Shown here: positions 34,584 through 45,352 of the stretch, in pieces
How positions within the stretch are numbered: the first letter of the stretch is position 1
Layout: each line of letters begins with the position of its first letter
Source of the DNA: Taudactylus pleione
Lineage: Eukaryota; Chordata; Amphibia; Anura; Myobatrachidae
Reading direction: 5' to 3'
Assembly: GCA_031769625.1 (NCBI GenBank)
Contig: JAUIMM010000721.1
Span: forward strand, 1,169,001 to 1,233,000
Length of the DNA stretch: 64,000 nucleotides
The notes under the pieces: model-generated
Databases searched by the model: none
The model's input: the letters and a program-made list of their open reading frames with translations, nothing else
What the model was told of the DNA's origin: nothing
Translations under genes and position numbers: made by a program

Positions 34584-34690
34584 AGCTTAATATCAATGTT
34601 TCGGTGTACAGGTTGAGTCTCACATATCCAAATATTCCGAAATATGGAATATTCCAAAATATGGAATATTTTTAGCATGGCTGAGATAAT
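34584..34690. other. Short dispersed-repeat fragment
   Basis: Contains ACAGGTTGAGTCTC and an internal palindromic ATATGGAATATTCC repeated twice, in the style of a Tigger/mariner-type MITE end. Too short to classify. Confidence 0.3.
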
Positions 34691-35980
34691 GAAACCTTGC
34701 TTTTTATAGCAAATTGTTTTATTGAATAATATACAGACATAAATAAATACAAACAAAAGAAAAAACTATTTCCAAATTAATAATCTGGAATGAACTTGCA
34801 AAATAAGAGTTCAATCAAATCCAAGAAAAACAAGATTCCTGATCATAGTAAAAGAAAAAAATCCTCTATAATCGAAAATATAGATATTAAATATTGGGAC
34901 ATTAATTAGAGACTATAATATTTTGGGGAAAGACAAAACAAATGGGTAAGAGGGGGAGAGGGGAAGATACAAAAGCATCCAAATAGAGAAAAAAGGGAGG
35001 AATATAAGAAAGAAGAGAGAAAAGAAAAAGAGTTGCTGCATGATTGGAGTAGAAATCAAAGATGAGGCTGCTACAATTTTTAAACGTGTATATTGGCTCT
35101 GTTAGGTCACATAGGGCCTAGGCAGGAAATAGATATAACTTATACAGGTGTAGGTTGGCTAGAGAGAATGGTTCTATAGGACACAGAGTCCTTAAAGTCC
35201 ATCCAGAAGGACCAAGTATCCCTAAAGGATTCACAATCGCCATCAGCGGAGGTTATCTTATCCATATATAAGTCCAATCTCGTGAATCAATCAGCAACTG
35301 TGGGAGGAGAGGAGGAATGCCATCTTACCAGGATAACAGCCTTCGCTGTGTTATTCAAGTGACATAATAAAGACCTCTTGTACCTCGAGAGGGTCCCAGA
35401 CAACAAATGGAATAATCAGAACAGGGGATCTGTAGGAACCGGTTCACCAAGAATTAAAGCTGAAAGGCGAATCACTTCTGACCAAAAGGGCAGAAGAAGT
35501 GGGCATTGCCACCAGATATGGAAAAGGTTACCCGGGGCGTTCGAGCAGTGCCAACATATATTGGATACACCAATCCCCATTTTAGAAAGGGTATCTGGGC
35601 ATCTGTACCATCTCGTAATTAGTTTGTACTGTCTCCACAACGGAGGTACTCTTGGAGCAAGTATGTGCTAGTGTAAATATTTTTCTCCATTGAGTTTCGT
35701 CTAGACTGGAACCAAGGTCACGATTCCAGGAGAAAGATGGTTGAAAATGGAACATTTACCCAATAAACCCCTCCCCTCCTCCAGACAGTGTACTTCCGGG
35801 TTCACAATTGGCAAATGTCTAGCAAACAAAATGGCAACACCTTTAGATTTAGACAAGGAAAAATTTGAATAAAATGCAGTAGGGTACCGGTGATTACTTA
35901 GCTTCATAGGAGTAGAAGAGTGATGAAAGTGGGTCTCCTGTACAAACACCATGTCTGCACCTTCAGAGTGGAAGGATCGA
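34690..35980 (-). pseudogene. L1-type LINE ORF2 with large internal deletion
   Basis: On -, 35952-35701 reads the start of an AP-type endonuclease (MVFVQETHF, then YPTAF, SKSKGVAILF). Directly after, 35640-35416 reads the C-terminal end of the same kind of protein (KLITRWYR, CWHCSNAPGNLFHIWWQCPLLLPFW), the Cys-His knuckle found after L1 reverse transcriptase. The reverse transcriptase between them is missing, so about 2 kb was deleted at 35640-35700. A GA-rich 3' region and T-rich end on + follow to about 34690. L1 copies itself by target-primed reverse transcription; this copy cannot. Confidence 0.8.
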
Positions 35981-36540
35981 AGGGCTTGGGCTCGATCACC
36001 TCCAAAGTCAAGGAAGGTACTTGGTCTATGATCTTGTACCTAAGACTTGAAAGTTGGTGATTTGCAGCTTTGAAATGTCGTGCCACGGGCTGATCAGATT
36101 CTCTCCCTTGAAGCACTAGTTTAGTAGAGGAGTGTTGTGTGGCCATGCGCTCCTTAAACATTCTAGTGGTTTGTATGATGTAACTTAAACCACACAGACA
36201 CGTCAGGAGATATATCACAAATCTAGATTTACATGTCAGTACATGTCTGATGTTGAATATTTTGCCTGTGTGAGGATGGTTGAAGTGAGGACCTGGATCC
36301 AGGTATCCACATTTCACACAAGATGCACATCTATAACATCCTGGTTTTTTATATATAGTTCCTGTTTGTTGTTGGAGCATGGGAGTTATGTCCATCTTCA
36401 TGATATTCGGAGATTCCCCCAACAAGAAGATCTTCAAACAGTGGAACTCTTTCTGGCATCCAATATGTTTCATGAATGTGACAGGGAAGCCTTTGTGCAA
36501 TTACTACATCTAACACTTACTTGCAATGGTTTTTAATATA
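35960..36540 (-). pseudogene. PLE copy A: GIY-YIG endonuclease part
   Basis: The open frame 36500-35904 on - contains the cysteine cluster CYRCASCVKC, then HPHTGK, VIYLLTCLCGLSYI (the GIY-YIG core region, with the second Tyr block altered), KERMATQHSS and a PVARHF block. This is the endonuclease domain of Penelope-like elements of the Neptune/Poseidon kind. Only the C-terminal third of the element is present. It is inverted relative to copy B just to its right, and shares KMDITPMLQQQTGT with it. It supplies an uninterrupted version of the site where Tc1 entered copy B. The tail runs into the L1 fragment. Confidence 0.85.
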
Positions 36541-37340
36541 ATGGGATGTTTTACAGGCAATGAACTGGATGTGCCATGGGCTCTAATGTAGATCCAAGTT
36601 TTGTAAACATTTATATGTTTGAACAAGAACAGACATTCTTCTTCTCAGATCTGAATATCAAACAACACATTCTAACATATACCCGGTATATAGATTAATT
36701 ATGTCTGATATGGACCGGTGATGAAGCTCTTTTTATTTTTACAATTGCTAACATTAATCAGATGGACTCCCCAAATATGTTAACATTTAAATATAGTTTA
36801 GAGGAAATACACTTCTTAGATGTCAAAGTCACGCTTAAATAAGGTAGAATCAACACCTCAATGTTCTCCAAGAAACTGATTGAAAAACTTTGCTGTCTTT
36901 AAATAGTTTCCATCTTCCTACCTTAAAAAGAAACTTAGCGAAATCCCAGATGATGAGAGCTGCCCGCATTACGAGCATATCAGAGGAGGTAGAAATAGCT
37001 TTAGACTCCATCATTGATAAATTCCTACAACAGGGATACAATAAATATAGATTGCTACAACAGAAACAAGAGGTATTACGAATATCAAGGGAACACCTTC
37101 TTTCCTCAAAACCAAAGGGGAATACGAATCAAAAGATTCCATTTGTTACGGAATATAATTTGGCCAGTCCAGTAGTAGCTAAAGCTGCTAAAGCTTTGTG
37201 GTCCATCATCTGGACTGATAAGGACCTGCTGATACTTCATGATAAATCCCCCCTTATAAGTTACAAACGGGGTAGAAATTTAAAGAATGTACTCATGAAG
37301 ATGGACATAACTCCCATGCTTCAACAACAAACAGGAACTA

Positions 37341-38993
37341 CAGTCAGGTGCATAAATATTGGGACATTGACAGAATTTTCATATTTTGGCCTCTATTCAC
37401 CACCACAGTGGCTTTGAAATGAAACAGACAAGATGTGCTTTAACTGCAGACTTTCAGATTTAATTTGAGGGTAATTACATCCAAATCAGGTGAACGGTGT
37501 AGGAATTACAACGGTTTCTATATGTGCCGCCCACTTTTTAAGGGGCCAAAAGTAATGGGACAAACTAAACAATCCTAAATCTAACTTTCACTTTTTAATA
37601 CTTTGTTGCAAATCCTTTGCAGGCAATTACAGCTTGAAGTCTGGAATGCATAGACATCACCAGACGCTGGGTTTCATCCCTGATGATGCTCTGCCATGCC
37701 TCTACTGCAAATGTCTCCAATTCCTGCTTGTTCTTGGGGCATTTTCCCTTCAGTTTTGTCTTCATCAAGTGAAATGCATGCTCAATCGGATTCAGGTCAG
37801 GGGATTGACTTGGCCATCGCATAACATTCCACTTTTTAGCCTTAAAAAACTCTTTGGTTGCTTTTGCAGTATGCTTCGGGTCATTGTCCATCTGCACTGT
37901 GAAGCGCCGTCCATTGAGTTCTGAAGCATTTGACTGAATATGAGCATATAATATTGCCCAAAACACTTCAGAATTAATTCTGCTGCTTTTGTCAGCAGTC
38001 ACATAATCAATAAATACAAGGGAACCAGTTCCATTGGCAGCCATACATGCCCACGCCTTAACACTACCACCACCATGCTTCACTGATGAGGTGGTATGTT
38101 TTGGATCATGAGCAGTTCCTTTCCTTCTCCATACTCTTCTCTTCCCATCACTCTGGTACAAGTTGATCTGTGTCTCTTCTGTCCATAGGATGTTGTTCCA
38201 GAACTGTAATGGCTTTTTTAGATGTTGTTTGGCAAACTCTAATCTGGTCTTCCTATTTTTGAGGCTCACCAATGGTTTACATCTTGTGGTGAACCCTCTA
38301 TATTCACTCTTGTGAAGTCTTCTCTTGATTGTTGACTTTGACACATATACATCTACCTCCTGGAGAGTGTTCTTGATTTGGCCAACTGTTGTGAAGGGGT
38401 TTTTCTTCACCAGGGAAATAATTCTTCTGTCATCCACCACAGTTGTTTTCCGTGGTCTTCCGGGTCTTTTGGTGTTACTGAGCTCTCCGGTGCATTCTTT
38501 CTTTTTAAGAATGTTCCAAACAGTTGATTTGGCCACACCTAATGTTTTTCCTATCTCTCTGATGGGTTTGTTTTGATTTTTCAGCCTAATGATGGCTTGC
38601 TTCACCGATAGTGACAGCTCTTTGGATCTCATATTGAGAGTCGACAGCAACTGATTCCAAATGCAAATGTCACACCTAGAATCAACTCCAGACCCTTTAC
38701 CTGCTTAATTGATAATGAAATAATGAGGGAATAGCCCACACCTGTCCATGAAATAGCTTTTGAGTTGATAGTCCCATTACTTTTGGCCCCTTAAAAAGTG
38801 GGAGGCACATATAGAAACTGTTGTAATTCCTACACCGTTCACCTGATTTGGATGTAATTACCCTCAAATTAAATCTGAAAGTCTGCAGTTAAAGCACATC
38901 TTGTTTGTTTCATTTCAAAGTCATTGTAGTGGTGAATAGAGGCCAAAATATGAAAAAATTCTGTCAATGTCCCAATATTTATGTACCTGACTG
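37341..38993 (-). mobile_element. Tc1 transposon with TA duplication and ~220-bp inverted repeats
   Basis: The ends are CAGTCAGGTGCATAAATATT at left and the complement of CAGTCAGGTACATAAATATT at right, flanked by TA (37339-37340 and 38994-38995). The inverted repeats extend about 220 bp (37341-37561 and 38773-38993) with few mismatches. Length 1653 bp. It interrupts PLE copy B. Copy A retains the corresponding AACTATATATAAAAAA text uninterrupted (on -, near 36340-36360), confirming the insertion point. Confidence 0.97.
37595..38650 (-). CDS. Tc1 transposase, full-length open frame with a changed catalytic residue
   Basis: 351 codons, open from end to end, the usual length for Tc1 transposases (about 340); Met7 (MRSKELS) is the likelier start. 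Residues 10-50 form a first helix-turn-helix (KQAIIRL, IGKTLGVAKSTVWNIL). A GRPR AT-hook-like motif is at 63-67. The second helix-turn-helix is at about 75-115. The catalytic DD34E domain has LWTEET at 155-160, MDNDPKH with Asp255, and DLNPIE with Glu290. 34 residues separate D255 and E290. The first catalytic Asp is replaced: residue 158 is Glu where family members have Asp (LWTDET). The enzyme cuts and pastes DNA at TA. The change probably disables cleavage despite the intact frame. Confidence 0.95.
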   Translation of the reverse strand: MLSTLNMRSKELSLSVKQAIIRLKNQNKPIREIGKTLGVAKSTVWNILKKKECTGELSNTKRPGRPRKTTVVDDRRIISLVKKNPFTTVGQIKNTLQEVDVYVSKSTIKRRLHKSEYRGFTTRCKPLVSLKNRKTRLEFAKQHLKKPLQFWNNILWTEETQINLYQSDGKRRVWRRKGTAHDPKHTTSSVKHGGGSVKAWACMAANGTGSLVFIDYVTADKSSRINSEVFWAILYAHIQSNASELNGRRFTVQMDNDPKHTAKATKEFFKAKKWNVMRWPSQSPDLNPIEHAFHLMKTKLKGKCPKNKQELETFAVEAWQSIIRDETQRLVMSMHSRLQAVIACKGFATKY

Positions 38994-39290
38994 TATATAT
39001 AAAAAACTGGGATGTTATAGATGTGCATCTTGTGTGACATGTGGATACCTGGATCCAGGTACTCACTTCAACCATCCTCACACAGGCAAAAGATTCAACA
39101 TCAGTCACGTACTGACATCTAAATGGACCCACACTAATATTGCTATGATTCAACAACATAGAGTTGCACTAAGTGTGATAGATATATTTATACATTACCT
39201 TAGTGTTTTATATAGAAGTAACCCCCATGTGGTGACAGAGAAAATAGATACAAATGGTTGTCCTTTAACAATAGACTGAATGCATTAATT

Positions 39291-39771
39291 ATTTTCTTTC
39301 CAGATAGGCATGTATACTTCTTATGTATTGTTTTGTATGTATAGCTTAATATTTATATTACCTGCACTATTTAACCCTGCTTTTATACTTTGAATTATGC
39401 AGTGTGTTATCCTTCATATTTTTATTCTTGTACATCTCATCCTCCAGCTGAGGTGCCGGACAGCATTGCTGTGGAGCAGCCGGATAGCTGGGACCCGAAC
39501 TGCACCTTTGGTTACCACCCCTCAGTGCCTTGCGCTGGGTCATCAGAGTCCCACAGCGCCCTGCCAGTGGAAGCACGAGAATTAGCAAGAGCACCTTATC
39601 CTAATTGATAACTTATATAAGGTAAGCACCTTTCACTGTATGTTTTAGCATTTCACACCCTGATGAAAAAGCCATTCCGGCTTTGAAATGTGGGCTTATT
39701 AATTATGCACTTTATACCTTAAACAAGTATGGATGAGTGCCGCCTCACCACTGACTTGGGAAGAACTGTTT

Positions 39772-39813
<42 letters not shown>

Positions 39814-39830
39814 GGTAATAGTCCGGCACT
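39291..39830 (+). other. Probable PLE terminal region with (TA)n
   Basis: No gene. Text such as AAGTATGGATGAGTGCCGCC near 39725 and the hammerhead-like motif at 39658-39694 are in the style of Penelope-like termini. A (TA)n run is at about 39775-39808. The open frames 39390-39608 and 39699-39977 are chance. Confidence 0.4.
39658..39694 (+). ncRNA. Hammerhead-like core, candidate 1
   Basis: The order is CCC, TGATGA, stem II AAAGCC/GGCTTT (perfect, 6 bp, 5-nt loop), GAAA, TGT, GGG. CUGAUGA and GAAA are the two invariant core strings of hammerhead ribozymes, which are known from PLE termini. CCC/GGG could form a short stem I. Stem III is minimal or missing, so self-cleavage is doubtful. Confidence 0.45.
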
Positions 39831-39887
39831 CCAAATAATCTGAAAAAACAGCTGGCCCAGGTGCCCGTCCTGAGGTACACTCATAGA

Positions 39888-40065
39888 TAGCAGGAAAAAA
39901 GTTTGAACGGCACTCCGGGACTGGTTATGAATCACAGTACACCTATCACCTGTGATATTGTCTTGATAAAAGAGCACATAGGCTCTGAAACGTTGACAAC
40001 TACTTTAAAGGTGTACTGTGATTCATAACCAGTCCTGGACTGCCGTTCAAACTTTTTTCCTGCTA
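39888..40065. repeat. 57-bp inverted repeat enclosing a hammerhead-like core
   Basis: The arms 39888-39944 and 40009-40065 are near-perfect inverted copies (left TAGCAGGAAAAAAGTTTGAA..., right its complement) with a 64-nt spacer. The spacer holds the motif at 39958-39999. Transcribed in either direction, the region would fold into a long hairpin presenting the motif in its loop. Confidence 0.85.
39958..39999 (+). ncRNA. Hammerhead-like core, candidate 2
   Basis: Order: TTGTC, TTGATAA, A, stem II AGAGC/GCTCT (perfect 5 bp, 6-nt loop), GAAA, CGTT, GACAA. TTGTC and GACAA form a perfect 5-bp stem I. The core is UUGAUAA rather than CUGAUGA, two changes at positions normally fixed, so a catalytically dead relic or a related structural motif is likely. 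Confidence 0.4.
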
Positions 40066-40099
40066 TATATATATATATATGCTATATATGTATATATAT

Positions 40100-40131
<32 letters not shown>

Positions 40132-40132
40132 A
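40066..40132. repeat. (TA)n and (GATA)n microsatellite
   Basis: TA dinucleotides at 40064-40102 run into about seven GATA units ending near 40130. Confidence 0.95.
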
Positions 40133-41472
40133 AGAGCACCTATTAGTGTAAAAAACTATCATAAAGTGCCAAACAAAGTACATAGTAATATGAGAGGATC
40201 CAGAACTTATCTTAAAACATGGATAGTCTTCAGTGACATGACCATCAAGTTTGTTCGATATATGTAAGAAAAAAGCATAGCAATCTCACATAGTGTGTAC
40301 CATAAATGTATGTCCAGTGGAGCAAACAATATTCACATAAGGAACTAATGTTTAAACGTTAGGAACACTTAGGTCACAAAATTAAGGAAACTCCACAATA
40401 ACTTAAGACCTAAGACATTAATTAAATCTGGACAACAGGCATATAATAGGTAGCCCATATACAAGAAAAAAGATTAAAATTAGCTTATCTATCCATAGGC
40501 GAAGCAGCAATAGACCCAACGCATTTCATCTCATGGCAGAAACTTCATCAAGGGAATAAATGCAAGGAGCAAACTAAGCATATTTATAGCCAGCTAGTAG
40601 ATGGAGATGGAAGTCACATGTGTCTGATTACATGATATCACTTCCTGTGGCCTCATATACATATATATATATATATCTTGAAAAAAAAGAACCTATAATC
40701 ATGTAGGGATTGTAAAGTTATATCCAGGAACACATCGCTTAGCAACATTATGGTTAAAATAAACAAAAAAGGGAAAGATGTATTTAACAAGGTTAAAAAC
40801 ATCTAATTGCAGTGTTGGAATGCACGTGGAATGCATTGCGTCATATCCGTCACAGAGTATGGTGGGTAAAGGTCATCAGATCATCTTCCAAGCTGCATTG
40901 AAATCTGGGTAGGATGCGCCACTTCCGCTGCATGGACTTGTTAAATGGGAGTCCCCAATGCCAGTTCCATATGCATATTCAGATAAATGGGGTACACAGA
41001 AGTCATCTTGAAGTCCTTACAGTGGACATGCAGTGGCCATTTTCTCAGAGTCTCTTCTATATGTCTTTACAGTGGACACGGCAGCCAGTGTGTGGGTGTC
41101 TTTTCAGCCAGAACTGGATGCATTTGTTCCATCCTCCTACTTCTTTTAATAGAAGGATTAGAAATTAATAAAAAAAATCTATATATAATCACAAAGTTGT
41201 CCTATTCATGATAATTCAGTACTTAATGGTCTAGACTAAATATTAATAGTTCATCACTAATAAGAAATAGATAAAAATATGGTTACTAATGTATAATCTT
41301 TATAAAAATCACAGGGTTAGTATGGGATATTTCACATACTGTAGTACTCAATTACTAATAATCCATAAAGGGCTTAGTCCATACAGGACATATAGATATA
41401 TTAAATCCCAAAAATTCAAAATGTAATATAGACACAAATTTAAGATATAAGATATAATCAATAATATAAATA

Positions 41473-41512
<40 letters not shown>

Positions 41513-41745
41513 CAATCTAAAAGTTTTTTTTATAGTCCATATGTATAAATATAGAAATAAAAATAGGAGGCAGTATCATCAAGTTAAAATAAGATTTAGA
41601 AATAGATATTGATGTAAAAAAGGAACTATAATGGCAATCATATAAAGGAGAAGGGATAGGAAGTAAGGCTTAATATGATTTCCTTTGAATAATTCATAAA
41701 ACTACAGGAATGGAGCAATTTCGATGCTTTCTTTAAAACCTATAG
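40133..41745 (-). other. Non-coding 3' terminal region, probably of PLE copy C
   Basis: No gene. On - it follows the endonuclease of copy C and contains the hammerhead-like motif at 40514-40556. Other contents are (TA)n runs near 40660 and 41472-41508. Open frames at 40914-41211 have no recognisable motif. Confidence 0.4.
40514..40556 (-). ncRNA. Hammerhead-like core, candidate 3
   Basis: Read on -: CCC, TTGATGA, a variable stem region, GAAA, TGCGTT, GGG. CCC/GGG would form stem I. Stem II is weak (TTTCT with AGA). It lies about 1.2 kb downstream of the endonuclease of PLE copy C on the same strand. Confidence 0.35.
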
Positions 41746-41749
41746 GTGA

Positions 41750-43095
41750 TAGAGTCTGTAACTCAAAAATCCAGAACATCTCTCTCTTCGACAGTTTGTT
41801 CAGGATATCTCCCCCTCTCTTGCCCGAGTTTCACAAGTTCAATAGCTTTGAAGGAAATATTGCCAGGGTTAGCATTATGCATTTCTATAAAGTGTTTGGA
41901 AACTGCATGTGTTTTGATCTTGTTTTTAATGTTGCGAACGTGTTCTTGTATCCATAACTTCAAAGTCCTTTTGGTTCTTTCTAAGTACTTTAGACCACAG
42001 GAACATTCCAATAGGTCTATGACCATCATAGAATTGCAGTTGATGTAGTCTTTTATTTCATATTTCTTAGTATTATTGTAGTTTAGGAATTTTGTTCTGT
42101 TAGGATGGACAAATCTCCACATATTGCAGTTGCCACACTTTTAGCATCCTTTACACTTTAGATTGGTTTGCAGAGATGGAGTTGTACTTTTCAGAAGGCT
42201 GGGTGCTAGGATTTCCTTCAATTTTCTAGTTCTTCTATAAACAATCTGGGGTTGTGGGGGAAGGATTTCTTTCAATATTGGATCCATAGTGAGTATGTTC
42301 CAGTGTTTCATCAAAACTCTCCGGATTCTATCATTCTGGCAATTGAAGGTAGTAATAAATGGGGTGATAATTTTTTAATTATCCTTCCATTTCTGTATAG
42401 CATTTCAGTTCTTGGAGTTTTATTTGTTCTCACTAGTGATTTACAAATGATCTCTTCTGGATAATCCTTTTCCTTGAACCTTTCTGTATAGATCTTTAGT
42501 TGTTCTTCACAATCTTGCTATGAGCTACAGTTACATTTTATACAAAGGAATTGTGAGTACGGAATGTTTGTCTTCCATTTTTTATCAGGCAGCTTTTGAA
42601 ATGTAGATAACTGTTAGTGTCAACTTTATTTGGTTACAGGTGGTAATGACATCATTGCTTCAAATTAGAACTAGATCTAGAAATTATATATTTTCTTTAT
42701 CCATTTGATACATACATTTTAAGTTATGATTGTTTGTAGAGATTTTAATCCAAGAATTCTAAAAATTGGGCTTCACCCCCATCCCATATGATTAAAATGT
42801 CTTCTATATATCTTTTATCTTTTATAGAGTTTGATGTTCTTTAAAAATGTATTACAAGAGTAGAGAGATTCCTTTTCCCAACTCACCGTAAAAAGGTTTG
42901 CAAAACTTGGTGGCCATTGCGGTGCTGCATGTTTGTAGATAAAAACGTCCTGAAATGTTAAATAATTGTGACTTAAAATGAACCTAATAAAATTACAAAT
43001 TGCTTGCTTATGGGTCATAGTCAGGTGCTGGTGTCTATCCAGAAATTTTCTACATGCTTCAATACCGTTCTCGTGGTTTTTTTATCTCTTTATTC
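41750..43095 (-). pseudogene. PLE copy C: RT and GIY-YIG endonuclease, broken
   Basis: Read on -, 43095-43020 gives a GIEACRKFLDRH-like segment. 43018-42815 (open) gives FILSHNYLTFQD and PPSFANLF (motif B region). Near 42790 comes YIEDILIIWDG: the catalytic YIDD is changed to YIED. Then KIYTERFKEKDYPEEII near 42480 and VYRRTRKLKEIL near 42240. The open frame 42122-41763 holds the endonuclease with CSCGLKYLERTKR, WIQEHVRNIKN and AVSKHFIEMHN. Frames shift between segments. Copies C, D and E belong to related PLE lineages. Confidence 0.85.
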
Positions 43096-43540
43096 ATTTT
43101 CAAGAAAAGAAAACAGCAATGTGAAAAATATCAGAAGTAACAAGTCATATATGTTGCTAAAAAGTTCAAGCAAATATATCTTACAAATGTACCTAACATT
43201 TCACCATAGGTTGCATAATATTGGATTTTGATCAACCATGACCAGTAGATACAATGTATACATCAATATAGTTAGAACCTTATACTCAGGTGACATCAAT
43301 TTGATAAAAACCAAAATTAGGTAATGTAACCGAAAAATAAATACATATATGATCTATATGAAAAATTATAATATTGTAACAAATAATAAAACATCACAAA
43401 GCTCAGCAGAAGAGCAACTGCAGAAAAAAATATATGTATGACTAAAGGAGGAGGGAAGACATGAAGAAGGAAAAAAGGGGTAGGGAAGAAAAGGGGAAGA
43501 GTATTCAAGTATGCATACCTAAATAGTCATGTGACTCCAT
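43076..43540 (-). mobile_element. Probable L1 3' end
   Basis: A T-run at 43076-43083 on + and a downstream GA-rich stretch (GGAGGAGGGAAGAC... near 43446-43500) mirror the 3' end of the L1 at 34690-35040. No coding motif. It abuts PLE copy C at the point where that copy breaks off. Confidence 0.35.
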
Positions 43541-44225
43541 ACACAATGAAATGAGCATAATATTCCCTACTTCTTAAAAAGAATTCTCACCAAAGGGTTA
43601 TAATACACTTCAATTATATAAACAAATGGCAAGTATCAACAAAAATATTGCAAATACATAAAATATCAAAATATATTTGAATATGACTCATAGATCGATC
43701 CCTGTAGAGAAGAGAAATTCTCACCAGTGGGTGATAAATACACTTCAAAATGAACATATAGCAAATATCACAAGACATTCCAAATACATAGAATACCAAA
43801 GTGTATTTTAAAATTTAATATAACCTGAAGATCGATCTAAAATAACATACATTAATGTGTATTTTAAATGTATATTGTCTGCAAAAATATCTGCATAGTA
43901 AACCCTGAGGAAAAAAGCAATAATTAGTATGGAAATGGATACGCAATGATCTATATCCTAGAGGGATGTACATCCACTCCAAAATAGAGTATAACATGTA
44001 ATATTATAGCCTCCAATTGTATTACAATCTGTATTCAGATTGAACAATAATGACAGTAATTAGGGCTGTACCACATTCACATCATTACTTACAATTCACT
44101 GCATTAATCCTTACATTAATCTTAGTTTTATATTTATATATAAAAAATACACATTAATGTATGTTATTTTAGATAGATCTTCAGGTTTTAATATAATATA
44201 ATTATAATATAATTATATTTATATA
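43541..44225. repeat. Tandem ~125-bp repeat and an inverted repeat left of PLE copy D
   Basis: Blocks with ATTCTCACC(A/A)(A/G)(A/T)GGGT and ATACACTTCAA recur near 43582 and 43706, with partner text CATA(A/G)AATA(T/C)CAAA. Further right, 43822-43872 is an inverted copy of about 44145-44197 (AACCTGAAGATC...ACATTAATGTGTAT against its complement), spacer about 270 bp. No gene. Confidence 0.65.
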
Positions 44226-44885
44226 ATATAATTAATATAATCAGCAACAGCGAAGCGGAGCCTCTGATGGTTAATGAACCAAAGAGAGGAATAACCGCTG
44301 TATAGTTATAACACAGTATTCAATACAAGACCCTAATTGGAATAGTGACTCATTCTGGTTAGAATATAGTTTATATTCATATATGTGCTGTGTTCTATTA
44401 ACAGTCAAGGATGAATCACCAGGACATAAATTAATGAAAACTGGGGAACAGCTGATGATGAGCTATTCAGTGTACTAGAAAAATAAAATCTATAATTAAA
44501 ACACTTAATCTGTCTCCAGTTTTTCTAACATATATATCAGTTTACAGTACTCAAGATTTCAGTCATTATTAAACGATATCATATATTATTGAACACCAGC
44601 TATTGGCCAGGTGTACTTATGTTAATATGTTAGAGATATTGAAGGACACATATGAAATAAAACAATACAACCTTTAGTTAGACCATAGAATACCATTTAA
44701 TGTAGCTGAGTTTATATCAGTATAATTTATAAACACAGTATCCTTTTGTGACAACTTAAAACTTTAACCATCAGTGCAGATAAATAGAGCAGATAAGCCT
44801 AGAAATAAATAAGTAATAGATTCACATATTTTATTGGCAGCCATTATATATTTTAAACACACTATCTTTTCCTACACTGCTATTT

Positions 44886-45016
44886 TGTTTTAATATTTCA
44901 CCGAATCTCATATGTAATTTTATTATATACCAATAAAAGTTTAAGTTTTAGATTAAGTTGGTTCTGAGTGCACCTTATAGGATGCTTTCTTTCTTTCTTT
45001 TTGAATATTTTGTCCA
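44886..45016 (+). repeat. Left terminal direct repeat of PLE copy D
   Basis: 131 bp starting TGTTTTAATATTTCACCGAA and ending ATATTTTGTCCA; identical by eye to 50795-50925. Confidence 0.9.
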
Positions 45017-45352
45017 TAGTATATAGCATCAAGGTAGCACCCTCATAAAATTGGTAAGACCAAGAAAGCAAATTATATTGGAGGTAATTTATTCCCCATT
45101 TATATAAAGATGACTGTAATTATGAGGTTTTGAACCTAAAATAATAATAAGATAATATAATACAATACAAATCCAGTTTTCTGGATACTGGTGCGGGATT
45201 TTTTCACAACAAGTTTTCAATATTTTATGACTAGTGCTTTACTAGTATTTCTTTGAAATCCCAGCACAGTACAGTAATTATTAATAGGTATCACACCAAT
45301 AATTCTATAATAATATTAATCTGAATTACTTCCTATTATTGCTACATTTAAT

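Larger units (their letters stand above)
36560..39290 (+). pseudogene. PLE copy B: RT and endonuclease parts, split by Tc1
   Basis: On +, 36575-36625 reads RT motif B (AMGSNVDPSFVNIYM). Near 36690 comes RYID followed by a stop in place of the second catalytic Asp, then LIWTGDE and IHFLDVKV. The open frame 36890-37417 reads the RT thumb and linker (KFLQQGYNKYRLL, PFVTEYN, LISYKRGRNLKNVL). Tc1 occupies 37341-38993. The endonuclease resumes at 38996 with GCYRCASCVTCGYLDPG, HPHTGKRFNI and breaks off near 39115. The YID-stop alone would kill the RT. A PLE-style terminal region follows to about 39780. Confidence 0.85.
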
